Below are positions 12,251 to 23,849 of a stretch of DNA of 64,000 bases, in pieces. Source of the stretch: Ctenosaura bakeri (Eukaryota; Chordata; Lepidosauria; Squamata; Iguanidae); assembly GCA_948474755.1 (NCBI GenBank), contig CAOLHI010001848.1:124001-188000 (forward strand). The letters run 5' to 3'. A program made the position numbers and the translations under genes. The notes beneath the pieces are model-generated. The model saw only the letters and a list, made by a program, of their open reading frames with translations, was not told the DNA's origin and ran no database searches. Within the stretch, counting starts at the first letter, position 1; each line of letters opens with the position of its first letter.

Positions 12251-12599
12251 GAGCTGAAATGAGACCTAGAAATAAATTTTATAAGGGGAAAAAAAGGAGA
12301 ATAGAATTAACCTTCTTTAAAAAAATAAGATACAACCACAAAATAGATTTTAGCCCAGCGCTGGTCAAAATAGGAACAATGGCCCATTTCATCTCTTCTG
12401 TTGTTTGGGAAAGTTACTTTTGGGACTTCTCCCTCCTGAATTGCCCAATGGCCATTCTAGGTGATTAATGTTGAGAACTGTAATCCAAAAAGACACTTTT
12501 CCTAGCTCTAGATTAAACCCTATACACTCTGCCCAAATGCCCATGGAGCAATAAATAAGGCTCTTTGAACAGTACAGTTGCTTTGCTAAGGCTATAAAG

Positions 12600-13050
12600 C
12601 CATTTGTCTGCTGCAGCAAATATGTGTCTTGGGACCAAGATATCTGAAAGACTGCCTCTTCCCATATGAACTTGTCCCAAATATAAGACCCTCAGTGAAG
12701 GCTTTGTTGTGTGCTCCCCCACACCATGAGAACAGGCTAGTGGAGACACATGGCAGGGCTTTTCTACACAGGAACCTTTACTGTAGAATTCCCATGCAGA
12801 AAGCAAGAAAGACTATGCGCTTTTGTTTGGCTTTTAGTCATTAAAACTGGGGGTGACTGCCCTGGGATGTTTTAGTTTTCTCTGTGGTTTTAAAACTCTT
12901 TTTAGAGAGGAGTTCTTATCTATTTTAAAAGCTTTTTTTATTTATGCATTTAATGTTTTAAATGTTTTTATTCAGTGTACATTATCTCAGGGGTCCTAGT
13001 GGATGGGGAGGTGATAGACAAATGCCTTAAATAAATAAAAGAAAAACAAA
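12600..13050 (+). pseudogene. L2-type LINE 3' end: last RT-ORF codons plus tail
   Basis: The frame at 12,629-12,840 reads GPRYLKDCLFPYE, then ALLCAPPHHENRLVETHGRA. This parallels the C-terminal region of L2/CR1 ORF2, where 'aPqYLsdll', 'vPr' and 'GdRaFs' occur in that order just before the stop. The following non-coding part (TAAAACTCTTTTTAG...ATTTATGCATTTAATG) ends in AAATAAATAAAAG, the usual L2 3' tail. The frame drifts after about 60 codons, so it is dead. 5'-truncated, as is normal for LINEs. Confidence 0.65.
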
Positions 13051-13573
13051 TTGTCTCATCATGGTTTTTAACAGTCATCTGAAAATGATGATAATATTGT
13101 AAATAAGGGACACAAAAGTAGTTGGTTCTTGAAAAATGGCACACAGCCAAACTGTGTGGAAGACAAATGAGAAGAATTAAGAAAAGCCACACTTCCATTG
13201 GCATGGCTCATCATTTGTTGGAAAAGACTGCCAAGGATTAGCATAGCAAATTTATCCTGGAGACATCATTCCAATTGTAAAAACCACCAGTGTATTAGAT
13301 GGCCATTTATACTATATTCATGATAAATAAGAAAATTGTAATTACCCAAGATACCCAGTAATTAAACATTTAGACCACACTAAATATTAGAAATGATAAC
13401 AATAAACATTGGTCTTTGTTTCTTTATGACTTATTTTTACACCATCAAGACTGGGTTTAAAGCAACAAAAGATAATCCCTTAGTTATTCTGTATTAGCTC
13501 CCATGGAACCTCTAATTTTCTCATCTCCCACCTAACCTTAGGAACCTTACCATCAGTACCTCAGAGAGCCCTG
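13051..13573. other. Unique AT-rich DNA
   Basis: No repeat or exon recognised. Confidence 0.4.
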
Positions 13574-13576
13574 TCC

Positions 13577-13613
13577 GTCCTTCCTTCCTTCCTTCCTTCC
13601 TTCCTTCCTTCCC
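13577..13613. repeat. (CCTT)n microsatellite
   Basis: About nine near-perfect CCTT units. Confidence 0.95.
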
Positions 13614-13818
13614 TCCCCTTTTTTCACCTTAGGAATCTTAGCATAAATGTAAGTATTTCTTTGTATCATTCTGTATCAAACATTGCTGAATGAGTTCTAT
13701 ACCAAGGGCTACATGGGCAGTGGTAGAGGGTACAGCTCCCAGTATTTGTAACAAAAGTTACCATTTTAGTGTTCCATATGAAAAACCTAAACAACCTAAG
13801 AAAGGTGTGACTAGTGTG

Positions 13819-14370
13819 TAATAATGGGGTTTCCCCATTATCTAGGTAACAGAGCTTAAGAGAGATAATTCTCCCTCAGGCATACAAAGGGTTAATGGAC
13901 TACTAGGGTTAGGTTACATTGATTGGAGGTCACATGAGATAGTTGCCCAACTGGTGGGGGAAAAGAAGAGCCCTTCCCAAAATACCATCTCAGAAATGAC
14001 CAATGGCTGTGAGTAGCTTAGAATGTGTCTAGTTAGCTGTGTTAGAACTTTGTTATTTTGGACAGTTTGGCTGATCTTAAGAATCTATCTGTGCTTATAA
14101 CTACTTTTAACAATCAAGGGTACCTGAGTGGGGGAAGCCCTTTCATGAGTATTACTTTCTTGTTTACCTTGCATGTTTAAAATAAATACTTTTCTGTAAG
14201 CCTCTGTTCCTTCTTCAATCCCACGCATTCCTCAGTGCACGCATGGATAGGATTCCTCCTACTCAGAAGGGGGAGGTGAGGGAAGGGAAAAGATCTTTGA
14301 ACATAGAGATTGTGAATTCCCAAGCAACATCCCACTGTGTTGCTGTAGAGCGCACTAAATCGGTGGGTGG
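13819..14370 (+). mobile_element. Possible solo LTR (gypsy-like), boundaries uncertain
   Basis: Begins TGTGTAATAATGGGGTTTCC, with an internal foldback (TAATGGGG and CCCCATTA). A polyadenylation signal AATAAA lies at about 14,181, followed by a T/C-rich stretch, as in the R-U5 part of an LTR. TGGTAGCTCAGAATTAAGAG near 14,370 could be a primer-binding-like start of internal sequence. I could not find a clean CA end or a TSD, so this is a suggestion only. Confidence 0.35.
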
Positions 14371-14419
14371 TGGTAGCTCAGAATTAAGAGAATTTTGGGG
14401 AAATCTCTAGCTCCTATTC

Positions 14420-15374
14420 AAGGCAGAAGTCAGCACTAAGAGAAAGGAGACCCCCCCTTCTCCCTGAATCTCCACATAGTGGCATACAGGGGAGCTTCCT
14501 CTTCTATCCATGGGGATTCCTGTGGTCTGAAAAGTGACTTTTTGAAGCTTTAGGTGTTTGCTTAGCATGTTAACTAAGCATGGGAGTGAGGAGTGTGTTC
14601 ACCTCACTCTCTTGCATAAACATTTCATTTTCCCTCTGTAACCTCATGTGTAGGAACTGAATTGAAATTTAGAAACTTTGAAAGTGAACATAATATGAAG
14701 TTACATGGAACAAAGTATCTAATTTTCCTGAGATACTGTGGAGTTGTTCAAAATGTACTTTTTAGTTCTAATGACAAAAGTTGAGCATAATATGCCAGAG
14801 GCAAAAGCAAACATGACTTGTCTAAAATACATGGAGAATTTTAGTGGATCTGAAATGCACTATGATCTCTGTAAAGTCCTAGATTAAGTTATTTGAACAG
14901 CATGATCCTACAATTCCTTGGGCACATGCTTCACTCTAAGTTTACTCCCACTGTAGCCAATTACAGTGTTATTTTGGAGTATGTTGTTTAGATGTGCAAA
15001 ACCAAAGAATATACAGCAAAATCAGAAAAAAAGAAAGAAAACTTTGAAGAATGTTCAACTAGCTGGTGAAGAGGAGCATGGCTATGCCATGTGGCTAGCA
15101 TGTTTTTCTGTCCTAGGTGGACAAGGACTCTGTCACAAGATCTGCTTAGATGGAATTCATGTCCTGAGAGCCAGGCAAAAACTCTGATAAGTTCAGCTAT
15201 CCCAGATGTCAGGATGGCTGGCAGGCTAGCCATGGTGTTATGACGCTCCCCTTTCTTTCCCACTTTGCCACCAATTAGGTGCAAACAGGATGCAAACACG
15301 ATTGACATCATGTGGTAACTTATGAATTAGCACATATTTAAAACCCAGAGGTCTCTGGACAATTTAGACATACT
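14420..15374. other. Unique DNA, nothing recognised
   Basis: The 107-codon minus frame at 14,988-15,311 has no motif and is overlapped by a plus frame. No transposon ends were seen. Confidence 0.35.
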
Positions 15375-15830
15375 TACAAAATACAAAACGGTGAAATAAT
15401 TTTATTGTGTGCTGAAAGAACAGCACAAAATAAAATTAGCAGCAAGGAGTTAAGAACCGTACAGAATAGAAAATCGAAGCAGAACAAGTAGCAAAAATAA
15501 AAGTGTGCAAAGGACTGAAATCAGGTTTGAAATGCCTTGGGGCATAAAAAGATCTTCAGCTGGCACTGAAAAGACCAAAATGTAGGTGACAAGTGAGCCT
15601 TTCTGGGAATGGCTACCTCTCATTGCCCCTTTTTTGTGGGACAGATGAAAGAATGCCAGGGGTAGTGACTGGAAGTCAGTGGGTGAACAGATATGAAGGA
15701 AGACCCTCCTCCAGGTAAATTGGCCCCAAGCTCTTTAGAACTTCAAGAGCTGAAACCAGCAATTTGAATGGGGCCTGGAAATGGACCAGCAGACAGTGAC
15801 AGTAGTATAAAATGATTGCATCAGCCATTT
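15375..15830 (+). mobile_element. Interspersed repeat, copy B of the 11,720 family
   Basis: Shows the same block order as 11,720-12,250: an A-rich lead, AGCTGGCACTGAAAAGACC, GTGAGCCTTTCTGGGAATGG, and further 3' blocks absent from copy A, such as CAAGCTCTTTAGAACTTCAA and AATTTGAATGGGGCCTGGAAA. Both copies are heavily mutated. Confidence 0.55.
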
Positions 15831-17020
15831 TTCATGGACAAACTATCTCCACTGTTTAAAGTATTGCAAAGCTATCTGTCCAAGTAAAGTCAAGGTTGGT
15901 ATTTCAGACTAAGCTGATAACAATTTGATCACAAATGTACCAACCAATTATTATTTCATATATGTTGAGAACAACTACTACTATTGTTACTGCTATAGTG
16001 AAGGTGCTGAGGAAATGGTAGAAGTAGTTGTTTTGTTGATACTATTAGTTCTGTTACAAGTACCATCACATCTCATGACCCTCACTATTTATGGAATTTT
16101 GCATAGTAACAAAAAACCTGAATATCTCTACCCTGAGTGAGTTACAATTTTAACTTTGTAGGGAAACTATTGCCTGTAGGATTTCTGCAGGCCCTGGACT
16201 CCACTTTCACAGATCCTGAAGGCCCTTGCTAATCCCCTATAGCTCCCTAAACTCTGAAAATAAAATTCAGAGCAATTTCACCAAAAATTATATGCAAATC
16301 TCTCCAAAATGTATGCAAACATGTAGAAAAACCCTACTCAATGCCCCCAAACCTTCTCAGAACTTCTCACCTTCCCCTCTGTTTTCCCTTTAAATGGTTT
16401 TTCCAAACAGAGGAACTTTTCCCTTTATTTCACCTTCAAACGATGTCAGGAAGTGACATAATGTCAGTTCTGGTCACCAGGTTCAGGGAGAAATGGACAT
16501 GAAACAAGATATTTTGTCATGCTCAGATATTTCTGTGTGTGGCTGGTAGGTAGTACATGAGAGGGAAATTTATCCCTGATCGTCTTTGCAAATGCTTGTC
16601 TAAAAGAGGCACTGTGAAAACCTTGAGATGACCTTTTACTGTAATGTACATGCATTTATTAGTACATCTGTCCCAAGTGTGTCTGATGTGTTGAACAATA
16701 ATCCGTACCATCCCCAACTATCTGGCAAAAACTTCCAAAATATGAAAAATCTTGTGACAATTGAGCATTTTTTTGATGGGGGTGTATCAATATGTCAAGA
16801 TATCTTTTCTTGTTGAGGTGAAAACTGGTAACTATTTCTTACCTGTCCAATGGTTTAGAATACTTTAAAAAGTAGTCTTACATGGCAATTATAGCACAGG
16901 GGTATGATTCTTTTTTGGATAAAAGTTCATTTCAGTCCTAAATTTCAGTAAGGTAGGGGATGATAATTTAGAAATAATTGATTTCTGCTCTTTCAGAGTC
17001 CTGTTTTGTGTTTAAAATAA
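15831..17020. other. Unique AT-rich DNA
   Basis: No supported features. The small frames at 15,925-16,140 and 16,464-16,816 carry no motif. Confidence 0.35.
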
Positions 17021-17024
17021 CTAC

Positions 17025-17178
17025 AGCCATTTCCACACTAGACTGTTATAGTGCTATGATTCCACTTTCAATGTCTTATGGAATCCTGGGGTTTGCAGTT
17101 TCGGGAGGGGCCATCTGCATTCCATAGGATGTTGAAAGTGGAATCATAGTGCTATAACAGTCTAGTGCTGAAATAGCC
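17025..17178. mobile_element. GGCC foldback MITE with 3-bp TSD TAC
   Basis: A 154-bp imperfect palindrome. The left arm carries ACTGTTATAGTGCTATGATT, TCCACTTTCAATGTC, TATGGAATCCTGGGGTTTGC; the right arm mirrors it back to ...AACAGTCTAGTGCTGAAATAGCC. It is flanked by TAC on both sides (17,022-17,024 and 17,179-17,181). Coding capacity is nil. Same family as 18,605, 32,129, 39,038 and 48,195. Confidence 0.85.
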
Positions 17179-17204
17179 TACCACATTTTCACTGTTTCAA
17201 AGAT

Positions 17205-17285
17205 CAACAGAAAGGTTAGGGAATATTCAGATGTTGCCAGATTGCAGTTCCATTCAACCCTAACAGAGCCCTCTAGATGTTAAAG
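17205..17285. mobile_element. Foldback MITE fragment (CATCTGG family)
   Basis: TCAGATGTTGCCAGATTGCAGTTCC and CCCTCTAGATGTTAAAGTTC look like the two arms of the family at 10,520, but heavily mutated. Confidence 0.3.
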
Positions 17286-18219
17286 TTCAATATCTGGGAC
17301 ACCACATGTTCCTCCATTGCAGTTTATAGCAATAACAGATTCCCAATACTTTATTTGGTTAAAAGTACTCTTACTAGGGATATAAAGAATTTTCAAAAAT
17401 TTTTGAATTTTGTTTAAGGGGCAGATTTCTTGAGTGTTGGGAAACTCCAGTGAGGAGAATCCTAAATAGGTGAGTATGTTCATAGTGCACAACTTAATTC
17501 TATGTTTCATCAGTCCTAGTTTGCACTGGAAATTCTTGTTTGTACTGCAAGTGATCAGTTTACAAATATTAATTCTCACAACAATTTATATTGCATGTTC
17601 AGGTAAGGTACAAGGGACTAATCCGTCATCACAAATATTCTAGCTACTGATATACATTCTCTTAATCTATTTTGATCTCTCTAGTATCAGGATTTTTTTT
17701 AAAAAAACTGAATAAATCAGCAGCGCCACAAGGTGGCAGCAAAAAATTATTTTTGTAAAATTTCAGAATTAAATTGGAAGTGTTATTACACTTGCTTCCA
17801 CTTTTGCTCTCACTCTGTTTTGCAAACAGGCAGTACTCCCTTTGTGCCACTGAAAACTGGAAATGTTCCAGATTGAAATTGCTTCCATTTAAGACTGCAT
17901 AGTTTAGTAAGTTAGTCAGAAATGTGACTTTTTGAAGGCCTTTGAAGGATTAAACTTTTGAAGAGTCAAGGAACCACTTAACTGTAAGCTGACCATGGCA
18001 GGGTTTGCATATAGATGTATCCATTAACATCACTGCAGAAGTCCATATTGCCTATGGCTGAGATGAAGATGTTATACATCATCTCTGTGGAAGATACTAA
18101 CATGTATCTATGTGAGGTACTCTGTTGTCCACTGCTTGTTATAGTTACTTGTCCTTTTTAGTAGTTCTTTCGATACACGGTTTGAAAAATATGAGCTTCC
18201 AAGAATCACCAATCAAATC
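17286..18219. other. Unique AT-rich DNA
   Basis: Nothing recognised. The 99-codon minus frame at 17,280-17,579 lacks motifs. Confidence 0.35.
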
Positions 18220-18236
18220 AAAGCTGGCACTATGGG

Positions 18237-18440
18237 CTTTTTCAGTCTACACAGTTATAATGGTATGGGTCCATCTTAACTACCATGATTGTACCCACAG
18301 TGTACTTCAGCTTGTGGTTTGATGATACAATAGATCTCTTGGGCTGAGAATTCTAAATACTCCTACCCAAACTACAAACCTCAGATTGCATAAGATGGAA
18401 CCATGGCAGTTAAAGTGAAATAAGACAGTTACTGTGTATT
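18237..18440. mobile_element. Old, decayed GGCC foldback copy
   Basis: The order TTTTTCAGTCTACACAGTTA, GGGCTGAGAATTCTAAATAC, AACTACAAACCTCAGATTGC, CATGGCAGTTAAAGTG follows the layout of the intact copy at 18,605-18,805, which has the same GGCTGAGAATTCTAAAT centre. Ends are no longer clear. Confidence 0.5.
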
Positions 18441-18604
18441 GTGAAAGGCTGCTATGTCCCTTCACTAATCAGCAGCTTAACTAATCAGCCAACACAAGGC
18501 AGACAACAATGATTGCCCCTTACTGCAGAATCTTTTGATGACAGCTCACGTTACCTCATAAATTCAGCATCTTGGATCACCTTTTAAATTCAGATTAAAA
18601 CTTA

Positions 18605-18805
18605 GGGCCTTTCTGCACTATACTGTTATAGTGCTATTATTCCACTTTCAACATCCTGTGGAATTCTAGGGTTTGGAGTTTTCTAAGGCCAAAGAGGTTT
18701 CTGGCTGAGAATTCTAAATGTCCCTCCTTAAACTGCAAACCTAGGATTCCATAAGATGTTGACAGTGGAATAATAGCTCTATAACAGTGTAGTGCAGAAA
18801 CGCCC
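18605..18805. mobile_element. GGCC foldback MITE with 3-bp TSD TTA
   Basis: The left terminus GGGCCTTTCTGCACTATACT mirrors the right terminus ending AGTGTAGTGCAGAAACGCCC. Arms continue inward through the shared TTCCACTTTCAACATCCTGT block. The centre contains GGCTGAGAATTCTAAATG. Flanked by TTA on both sides (18,602-18,604 and 18,806-18,808). 201 bp, non-coding. Confidence 0.88.
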
Positions 18806-18809
18806 TTAG

Positions 18810-21022
18810 AGCAGATTCAGTGACATGGGAGCCACCAGTCACCCTGGGAATCTGTGCTTTATGAAAAGAAATGTCTTTATCACAAGGAGCACATGAAGGA
18901 TACAAAACAGGGAAAGGACAATGCCTTTCCCTTGTCAAAAGTTATGTTGTAAGATATCATCTTCCTTAAAAGCTGCAGTATTCATTCTCCAGGAGAAAGT
19001 GGTGCAGTAGGTATTTACCAACCTGCCTACCTACCCTTTTTCTATTCTGTACTTTTCAGTTAAACTTAAAATATTTCTATTTAATAATTCTACATATTTT
19101 CCAAAAGGAAAAAAAAAGTTTACGTAATTATATTTAGCAATTGCAAAAAATATTAATCTAAATATAAAGAAGTCGCTCTGTTCAAATGTCACCTGCAAAT
19201 TAAAAGGAACTTTAACAAAAATCTTACCACACATAATGATATTTTAAGAGTCAGTCATCCTCACTGTTATTTATAAGAGGTGAGAAACAAAAACACAGAT
19301 CATTATGCTTGGCACTGAGCCCTTCTTTAAAAATCCTGCTCCAGAAGGCATAAAGCCAGTGCCAAAATGCCAGCTGATATCAACGGGATTAGGATCAGGC
19401 CTTGAAAGGTTAGTCAGCTTTCAGTCGTACAGGATAGCAATTTCTTCAAATCAAGGCATCCAAGTGACAGCCTGTAAAATTAGACTTCAGCCATCTGGCT
19501 GCAATCCACACAGCATTACTTCTAATGAGCTACTATCTGCTCAGCCCTTGTGCAGCTGCTCCATCAAAAGTCTCCATAAAGTTTACCCAAATGTTTAAAC
19601 CTTGTTAAGACTTTTGATGGAACAGGCCTGGCAGGCTGTAGGGCAGCCTTGTGCAAAAAGTTGGGATTGACTTCAGCAGCTCAACACAGTCGGGAATCAC
19701 TCCAGGGCTGAAGGACATAAAGGAACAGAGGCTGATTTGAGATGCTACCAGCCGTGGAGTACAAATTGCAAAAGGAGAAAGAGGCACAATACTGGAAGTT
19801 CAAGTACTGTCTCTGTTTTGATACAGAGGAATGACAAAGTAATTTTTCACAAAAGGAGGATGAAAAGGAAAGCCCGTGGCAGAAGACAAACAAGATCAAT
19901 AAACCTGGATGTTTGAGAAAGGTGTATAATTCTGTAATTATAAGCATTCAGCTTTTCTTTGTCTTTGTCTCTTCAGGAGCTAAATAAAAATGGGCTAGCA
20001 AAAAGGCTGGCCTTTTCTATTTTAAACCTTTAGTTAAATGGTGGGATGTTGTGGAGGATGAATGAGCTCTGAGGAATGATGTTCAAAGAGAATTTGAGAA
20101 TCTACAAAGGCTTAAACAGATGTAATTTCCTCTAGGTCTGAATCACAGGCATCTAGAGACTTTCATGTGCATGTCCTAAAGGTTTCCTCTCCTGCTTTCC
20201 TGTGATACTGTATGAAAAATTACTTTATTTGCTAAATAATTCTGTACTGGGGCTTCAACTGGCAGTCTGATATCTAGGTATGAAGCAGGCCCTCAAAATG
20301 AGACAATCCCGTTTTTGACCTTGTACCTATTAAGCTACAAGAACAGAATGATTACTAAGTCCACCAGTACGATACTTGATGTATTTGCCTCCAAGAAAAA
20401 GACTACCTGAACTTTAGTGTAAGTAAATTTCAGAAGCCCTCATAAAAAATATTAAATGGGATTATTAGAATGATCATGCTAAATTTGGGGCTCTAAGTCC
20501 CATAATGATGCTCTGATCACCTAGTCTCTTCTTTTGTAGCCAGGTTCATGCCAGCAGATAAGCATCCACTAGCCACTTGCCAAAGTTGACACTCCAGCAG
20601 AGGGTGCACTGCCAGTCCTGTTCCTTGGTCCCTCTAGCTATTTACCCGAATGTCTCTGAATGTGTGATAAGAACATGAGAAAGGAGCTACAGACCTAATA
20701 TGCCTTGCCCTTGTCTTTTAGGCAATTGTTCTAATTGGGTTCAGATGGAGATTGCAGTTGAATGGGCAGCACTGACAGGGCTGAGGACTGGAGAGGTTCC
20801 ATTTAGGAAGGGGAATGGTTCTGGTCCATTGAACCTGTAAAACCTGGAAACTGTATTGTATCTGGCTCAGGCCTGTGATGTGGCTGTTTCAACTCACCTA
20901 CCACTGGCTTCTTCAATATATTCTGTACCTCCCATTGCCTGTGACAATGGATAAAAACTGTTAGTGACATGAACACATGTAACTGTGGCTTATGTACACT
21001 CATGTCTCTTTCTGGATATAGC
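18810..21022. other. Unique DNA, 2.2 kb without recognisable features
   Basis: No repeat ends, RNA genes or exons that I can support. The 97-codon plus frame at 19,305-19,598 and the minus frames at 19,605-19,947 have no motifs. Confidence 0.35.
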
Positions 21023-21584
21023 ATAAGATATAGGGATGGGCCGACTGAGCCCTCAAATCCTCGGGAAGGATTCGAGATTCACGAATCCAAATCCCTGCGT
21101 CAAAGTAGGCAAACCGAATCTTTTGAATCCACCAACCGAATAGTTTGTTGGAGACCGGGACACCTGAAAACCTGGGTGGCCAGACACACAAGGGGAAATG
21201 GCAAGTAGGTGAGTTTTTCCCTTGGAGTAATAATGGCCTTTGCTAACAATTTCAGAAATTACATCTGGGGTTGTATTCTAATATATTTAAATTGAACATT
21301 TAATATTTAATATTTAAGTTCAGCACTATTTTCTGTGCTGAAAATCTATGGCATGTATAAATGCTGGGGTCAGTGGGTCTGATGCCTATCAGAAGTAGCA
21401 GGGCAGAAGGCAAGGTCACACAATCTCATCCAGTGATTGCCACATGTAGGCCAGTGTACCTCCTTCCACAAGGTATGCCTGCTAGGGCTGCCTCCCTCTG
21501 CAAGGTAATAATCTCTATTCTTTTGACTTGAAACTAGAGGGTAGAGATTGGGAATTATTGAGCCTGGACTAGAAAGTCCCTTTC

Positions 21585-21860
21585 AGGACTTGAGACTGGA
21601 CTTGAGGATAGAGAATTGAGACTGGACTATAGGCTGATGTTTTTTTTTTTTTAAGTGCCTTGTTGTAGGACTTGAGACATGACTTGAGGGTAGAGAATTG
21701 AGACTGGACTAAAGGCTGATTTTTTTAAAAAAAATGCCTTGTTGCAGGACTTGAAACTTGACTTGAGACTGCAAGGTACAGAACTGGACTAAAGTTTTTT
21801 TTTTTTAAGTGCTTTCCTTGTTGCAGGACTTGAGGCTTGACTGGAAGGTACAGTCTTGAG
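21585..21860. repeat. Minisatellite, about 80-90-bp unit, 3-4 copies
   Basis: Units start AGGACTTGAGACT at about 21,585, 21,667, 21,746 and 21,835. Each continues with GAATTGAGACTGGACTA, a poly-T run (10-14 T) and AAGTGCCTTGTTG. Unit lengths are about 82, 79 and 89 bp, differing mainly in the T run. It lies inside the hAT-type element. Confidence 0.85.
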
Positions 21861-22070
21861 ATTTCAAGGACAACTGAAAGATTCCTTTGCATAGCTCCCT
21901 TGCAAAGGTCTTTCATACACAATTCTGGGGTTTGTAGTTTTACAAGGTGTCACAGCCTTCTCTGCCAAAGTGTCCTGGTGCATCATCAAACTAGAAACCC
22001 CAGGATGCCCTAAGAAGCTATGCAAAGAAAATCCAGTTTTGACTTGGACTATTTCTATACTGTAGTATGT

Positions 22071-22137
22071 GGCCCTGTTTACACAGGCAGGAAAATGTGG
22101 AATTAATCTAAGTTTTCCTGCCTGTGTAGAAAGGGCC
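22071..22137. mobile_element. 67-bp palindromic MITE
   Basis: The left arm GGCCCTGTTTACACAGGCAG (plus GAAAA) is mirrored by the right arm ending CTGCCTGTGTAGAAAGGGCC, about 25-bp arms with two or three mismatches around a 17-bp AT-rich centre. I found no convincing target duplication. Confidence 0.65.
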
Positions 22138-22189
22138 TTCATGTCATTTTCAATCTGGGGAGATCCTGAAGCAAAACTATGACAATTGT

Positions 22190-22262
22190 CTTGGCCAGAT
22201 TTCTTCAGAGGGAGGTTTGCCTTTGCCTAGGCTTTTACTAAGGCTGAGAGAGTGTTTTGGCC
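22190..22262 (-). mobile_element. tRNA-derived SINE fragment, inverted
   Basis: CTTGGCCAGATTTCTTCAGA, then GGAGGTTTGCCTTTGCCTAG, then AAGGCTGAGAGAGTG is the reverse complement of the central body of the SINE seen complete at 53,041. Both ends are cut, the right one by the GC-rich element. Confidence 0.6.
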
Positions 22263-22671
22263 AAGACCTTTTCCAAGCATTACCTTATTGTGGAGGTGGG
22301 GGGGTGCCGTTTGCGCAAACAGGTTCTTGCGCGAGGCGCTCTCTTCGCTGCTCCTTCATCCCGCAGCTGGCTTCCTGGTTGTGCGACCGCCCCGCCCCTT
22401 CCCTCTGCAGTGCAGCCTGGGAGCTGTAGGCTGCGCTGGGGGAGGAAGCGTGACCAGTGCACCTGGGACGACGTACCACAGCGCAGGTAAGTGTGTGCGG
22501 GCCCTGGGAGCCTTGCGCGACCACGCACCATTCTCGACTTGAAGCCAAAAATGAAAAGGCTCGTTAGGCTTGTGAGAGTCGCATAAATGGGAATGCGTCG
22601 TACAGACCACCGCTCCCATTTACGCAACGCTCAAGAGGCCCTCTCGCAAAAGAAACTGCATGCTAAAAGGT
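22263..22671. mobile_element. GC-rich MITE, copy 1, with consensus splice donor
   Basis: Inverted relative to 41,149-41,561. Shared landmarks include TTCTTGCGCGAG, CAGCCTGGGAGCTGTAGGCT, GCGCTGGGGGAGGAAGCG, CAGGTAAGTGTG at 22,484-22,495, and the terminal GCATGC block. CpG-rich in AT-rich surroundings. Overlapping GC-rich frames on all strands (up to 115 codons) are shadows. Left boundary approximate. Confidence 0.7.
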
Positions 22672-22834
22672 TGCAAGATTATCCTTCTTTCCCTTTTTAA
22701 ACCCTTTTTAAAAAAAGGATTCGAAAGATTTGATATTCGTGAGATTTGTGGATTACTGGAAATTTCCAGGGATTCGAATCCGGATCTGGATTTGGAAAAT
22801 TCTGGATTTGTCTCATCCCTAATAAGATGTGATT

Positions 22835-23289
22835 CTACAGCTGTGCAACCTTGAAAACCTCCCCTCCTGCAGCTGGCAAGCTCTGGGATGGGCTGCCATC
22901 ACTGTGGCTAATTGGTGGGGAGAGGAGGAAAGAGGGAGTCAGTGCAGATGATGTGTAGCTCCCAGGGGATTGGATAAGATGGTGCACTCCATCTGTGAGC
23001 TTTCTATTTCCTTCCCCATCTGAGCCAAGATGAGCAAGTTTTTCATAATTGGACTTGTTGGCCTGCTCTCTTCCCTCCACACTGTCAAGCAAAAGTAGCA
23101 GTGGTCCCTCATGGGGTGTGTGAGCTGTGAATGAAGGAAGTTTGAGATGGGACACAGAGGGCCCCCATTCTTAAAAAGGGGGATGGGGCACAGAACTGCA
23201 TGTAGAAGAATTACACTCTGCCTCCTTGATGTAGGCTCTTGGCCATTGTGTGTAGGCATCCACAGGAGAAAAGGGAGATATGTCTCCAA
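22835..23289 (-). pseudogene. Unidentified minus-strand open region, possibly transposon-derived
   Basis: Two overlapping minus frames (22,939-23,289, 116 codons; 22,835-23,155, 106 codons) stay open across the same stretch. One contains LTHPMRDHCYFCLT, with a CxxC pair that I associate loosely with proteins of mobile elements. I cannot name the family. The long open stretch in moderately GC DNA next to a hAT end could be a decayed coding exon or chance. Codon-level comparison would decide. Confidence 0.2.
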
Positions 23290-23400
23290 GTGCTCAGTGG
23301 ATGGCTTTTTTTATTATTATTTTGGAAAAAGTCCCAACATGTTTATATATGTATATGACTTTGCATATATTTCAATGGCCATGAAATGTGTTGGGCTTTT

Positions 23401-23443
23401 TCAATCATCATCATCATCAGCAGCAGCAGTAGCAGCAGCAGCC
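23401..23443. repeat. (ATC)n/(AGC)n compound trinucleotide repeat
   Basis: ATCATCATCATC followed by AGCAGCAGCAGTAGCAGCAG. It gives rise to the short poly-serine/poly-alanine frames on the plus strand. Confidence 0.9.
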
Positions 23444-23849
23444 ATCCACTCAGTGCTTGGAAATGTATTTCCTCTTCTTGCTGTGGTTTCCATTGGGTGC
23501 TCTCTAATATTTTTCTTTTCTCATTATTTATAGGCCTCAAAAGTAAAACCAGGTGTAGCAGGGAGGCAGAGATTGAAGGAGAATCAGCAAGACTGGGGAA
23601 GAAGTCAGTGGGTTAAGCAAAAGAAGTGGCAGGCCTGATAATTGTTCTGAAGACACGTTAATGCATTGTAGGGTCTGCCAGATGTCCACATAAAGAGCTG
23701 GTAACTGACATGAAAAGTGTTGAAACAAGGATTCTGACTGTAGTCAGAGCTAACCATGGCTTATAAGGAGTAAAGATGAACATAAAGTTTTTTTTATTAC
23801 TTAATGGGATGCAAGGGCTGAAAAACAAGGGCAACACTGATTTCAGGGG

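Larger units (their letters stand above)
21031..22821. mobile_element. 1.8-kb non-autonomous hAT-type element with 8-bp TSD
   Basis: The left end is TAGGGATGGGCC and the right end, read inverted, is TAGGGATGAGAC. The flanks are ATAAGATA (21,023-21,030) and ATAAGATG (22,822-22,829), a 7/8 match of the length expected for hAT. Subterminal regions on both sides repeat short GATTCG/AATCC motifs, as transposase-binding sites do in hAT elements. No transposase remains. The interior holds a minisatellite (21,585-21,860), a 67-bp palindrome (22,071-22,137), a SINE piece (22,190-22,262) and a GC-rich element (about 22,263-22,671). All frames inside are shadows. Confidence 0.75.

Noticed and set aside
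17025..18805. hAT assignment for the foldback family
   Set aside because: The clearest copies have 3-bp, not 8-bp, flanking duplications.
22280..22627. GC-rich frames of 87-115 codons
   Set aside because: Several frames on both strands are open at once inside a GC-rich MITE, as expected from low stop-codon density.
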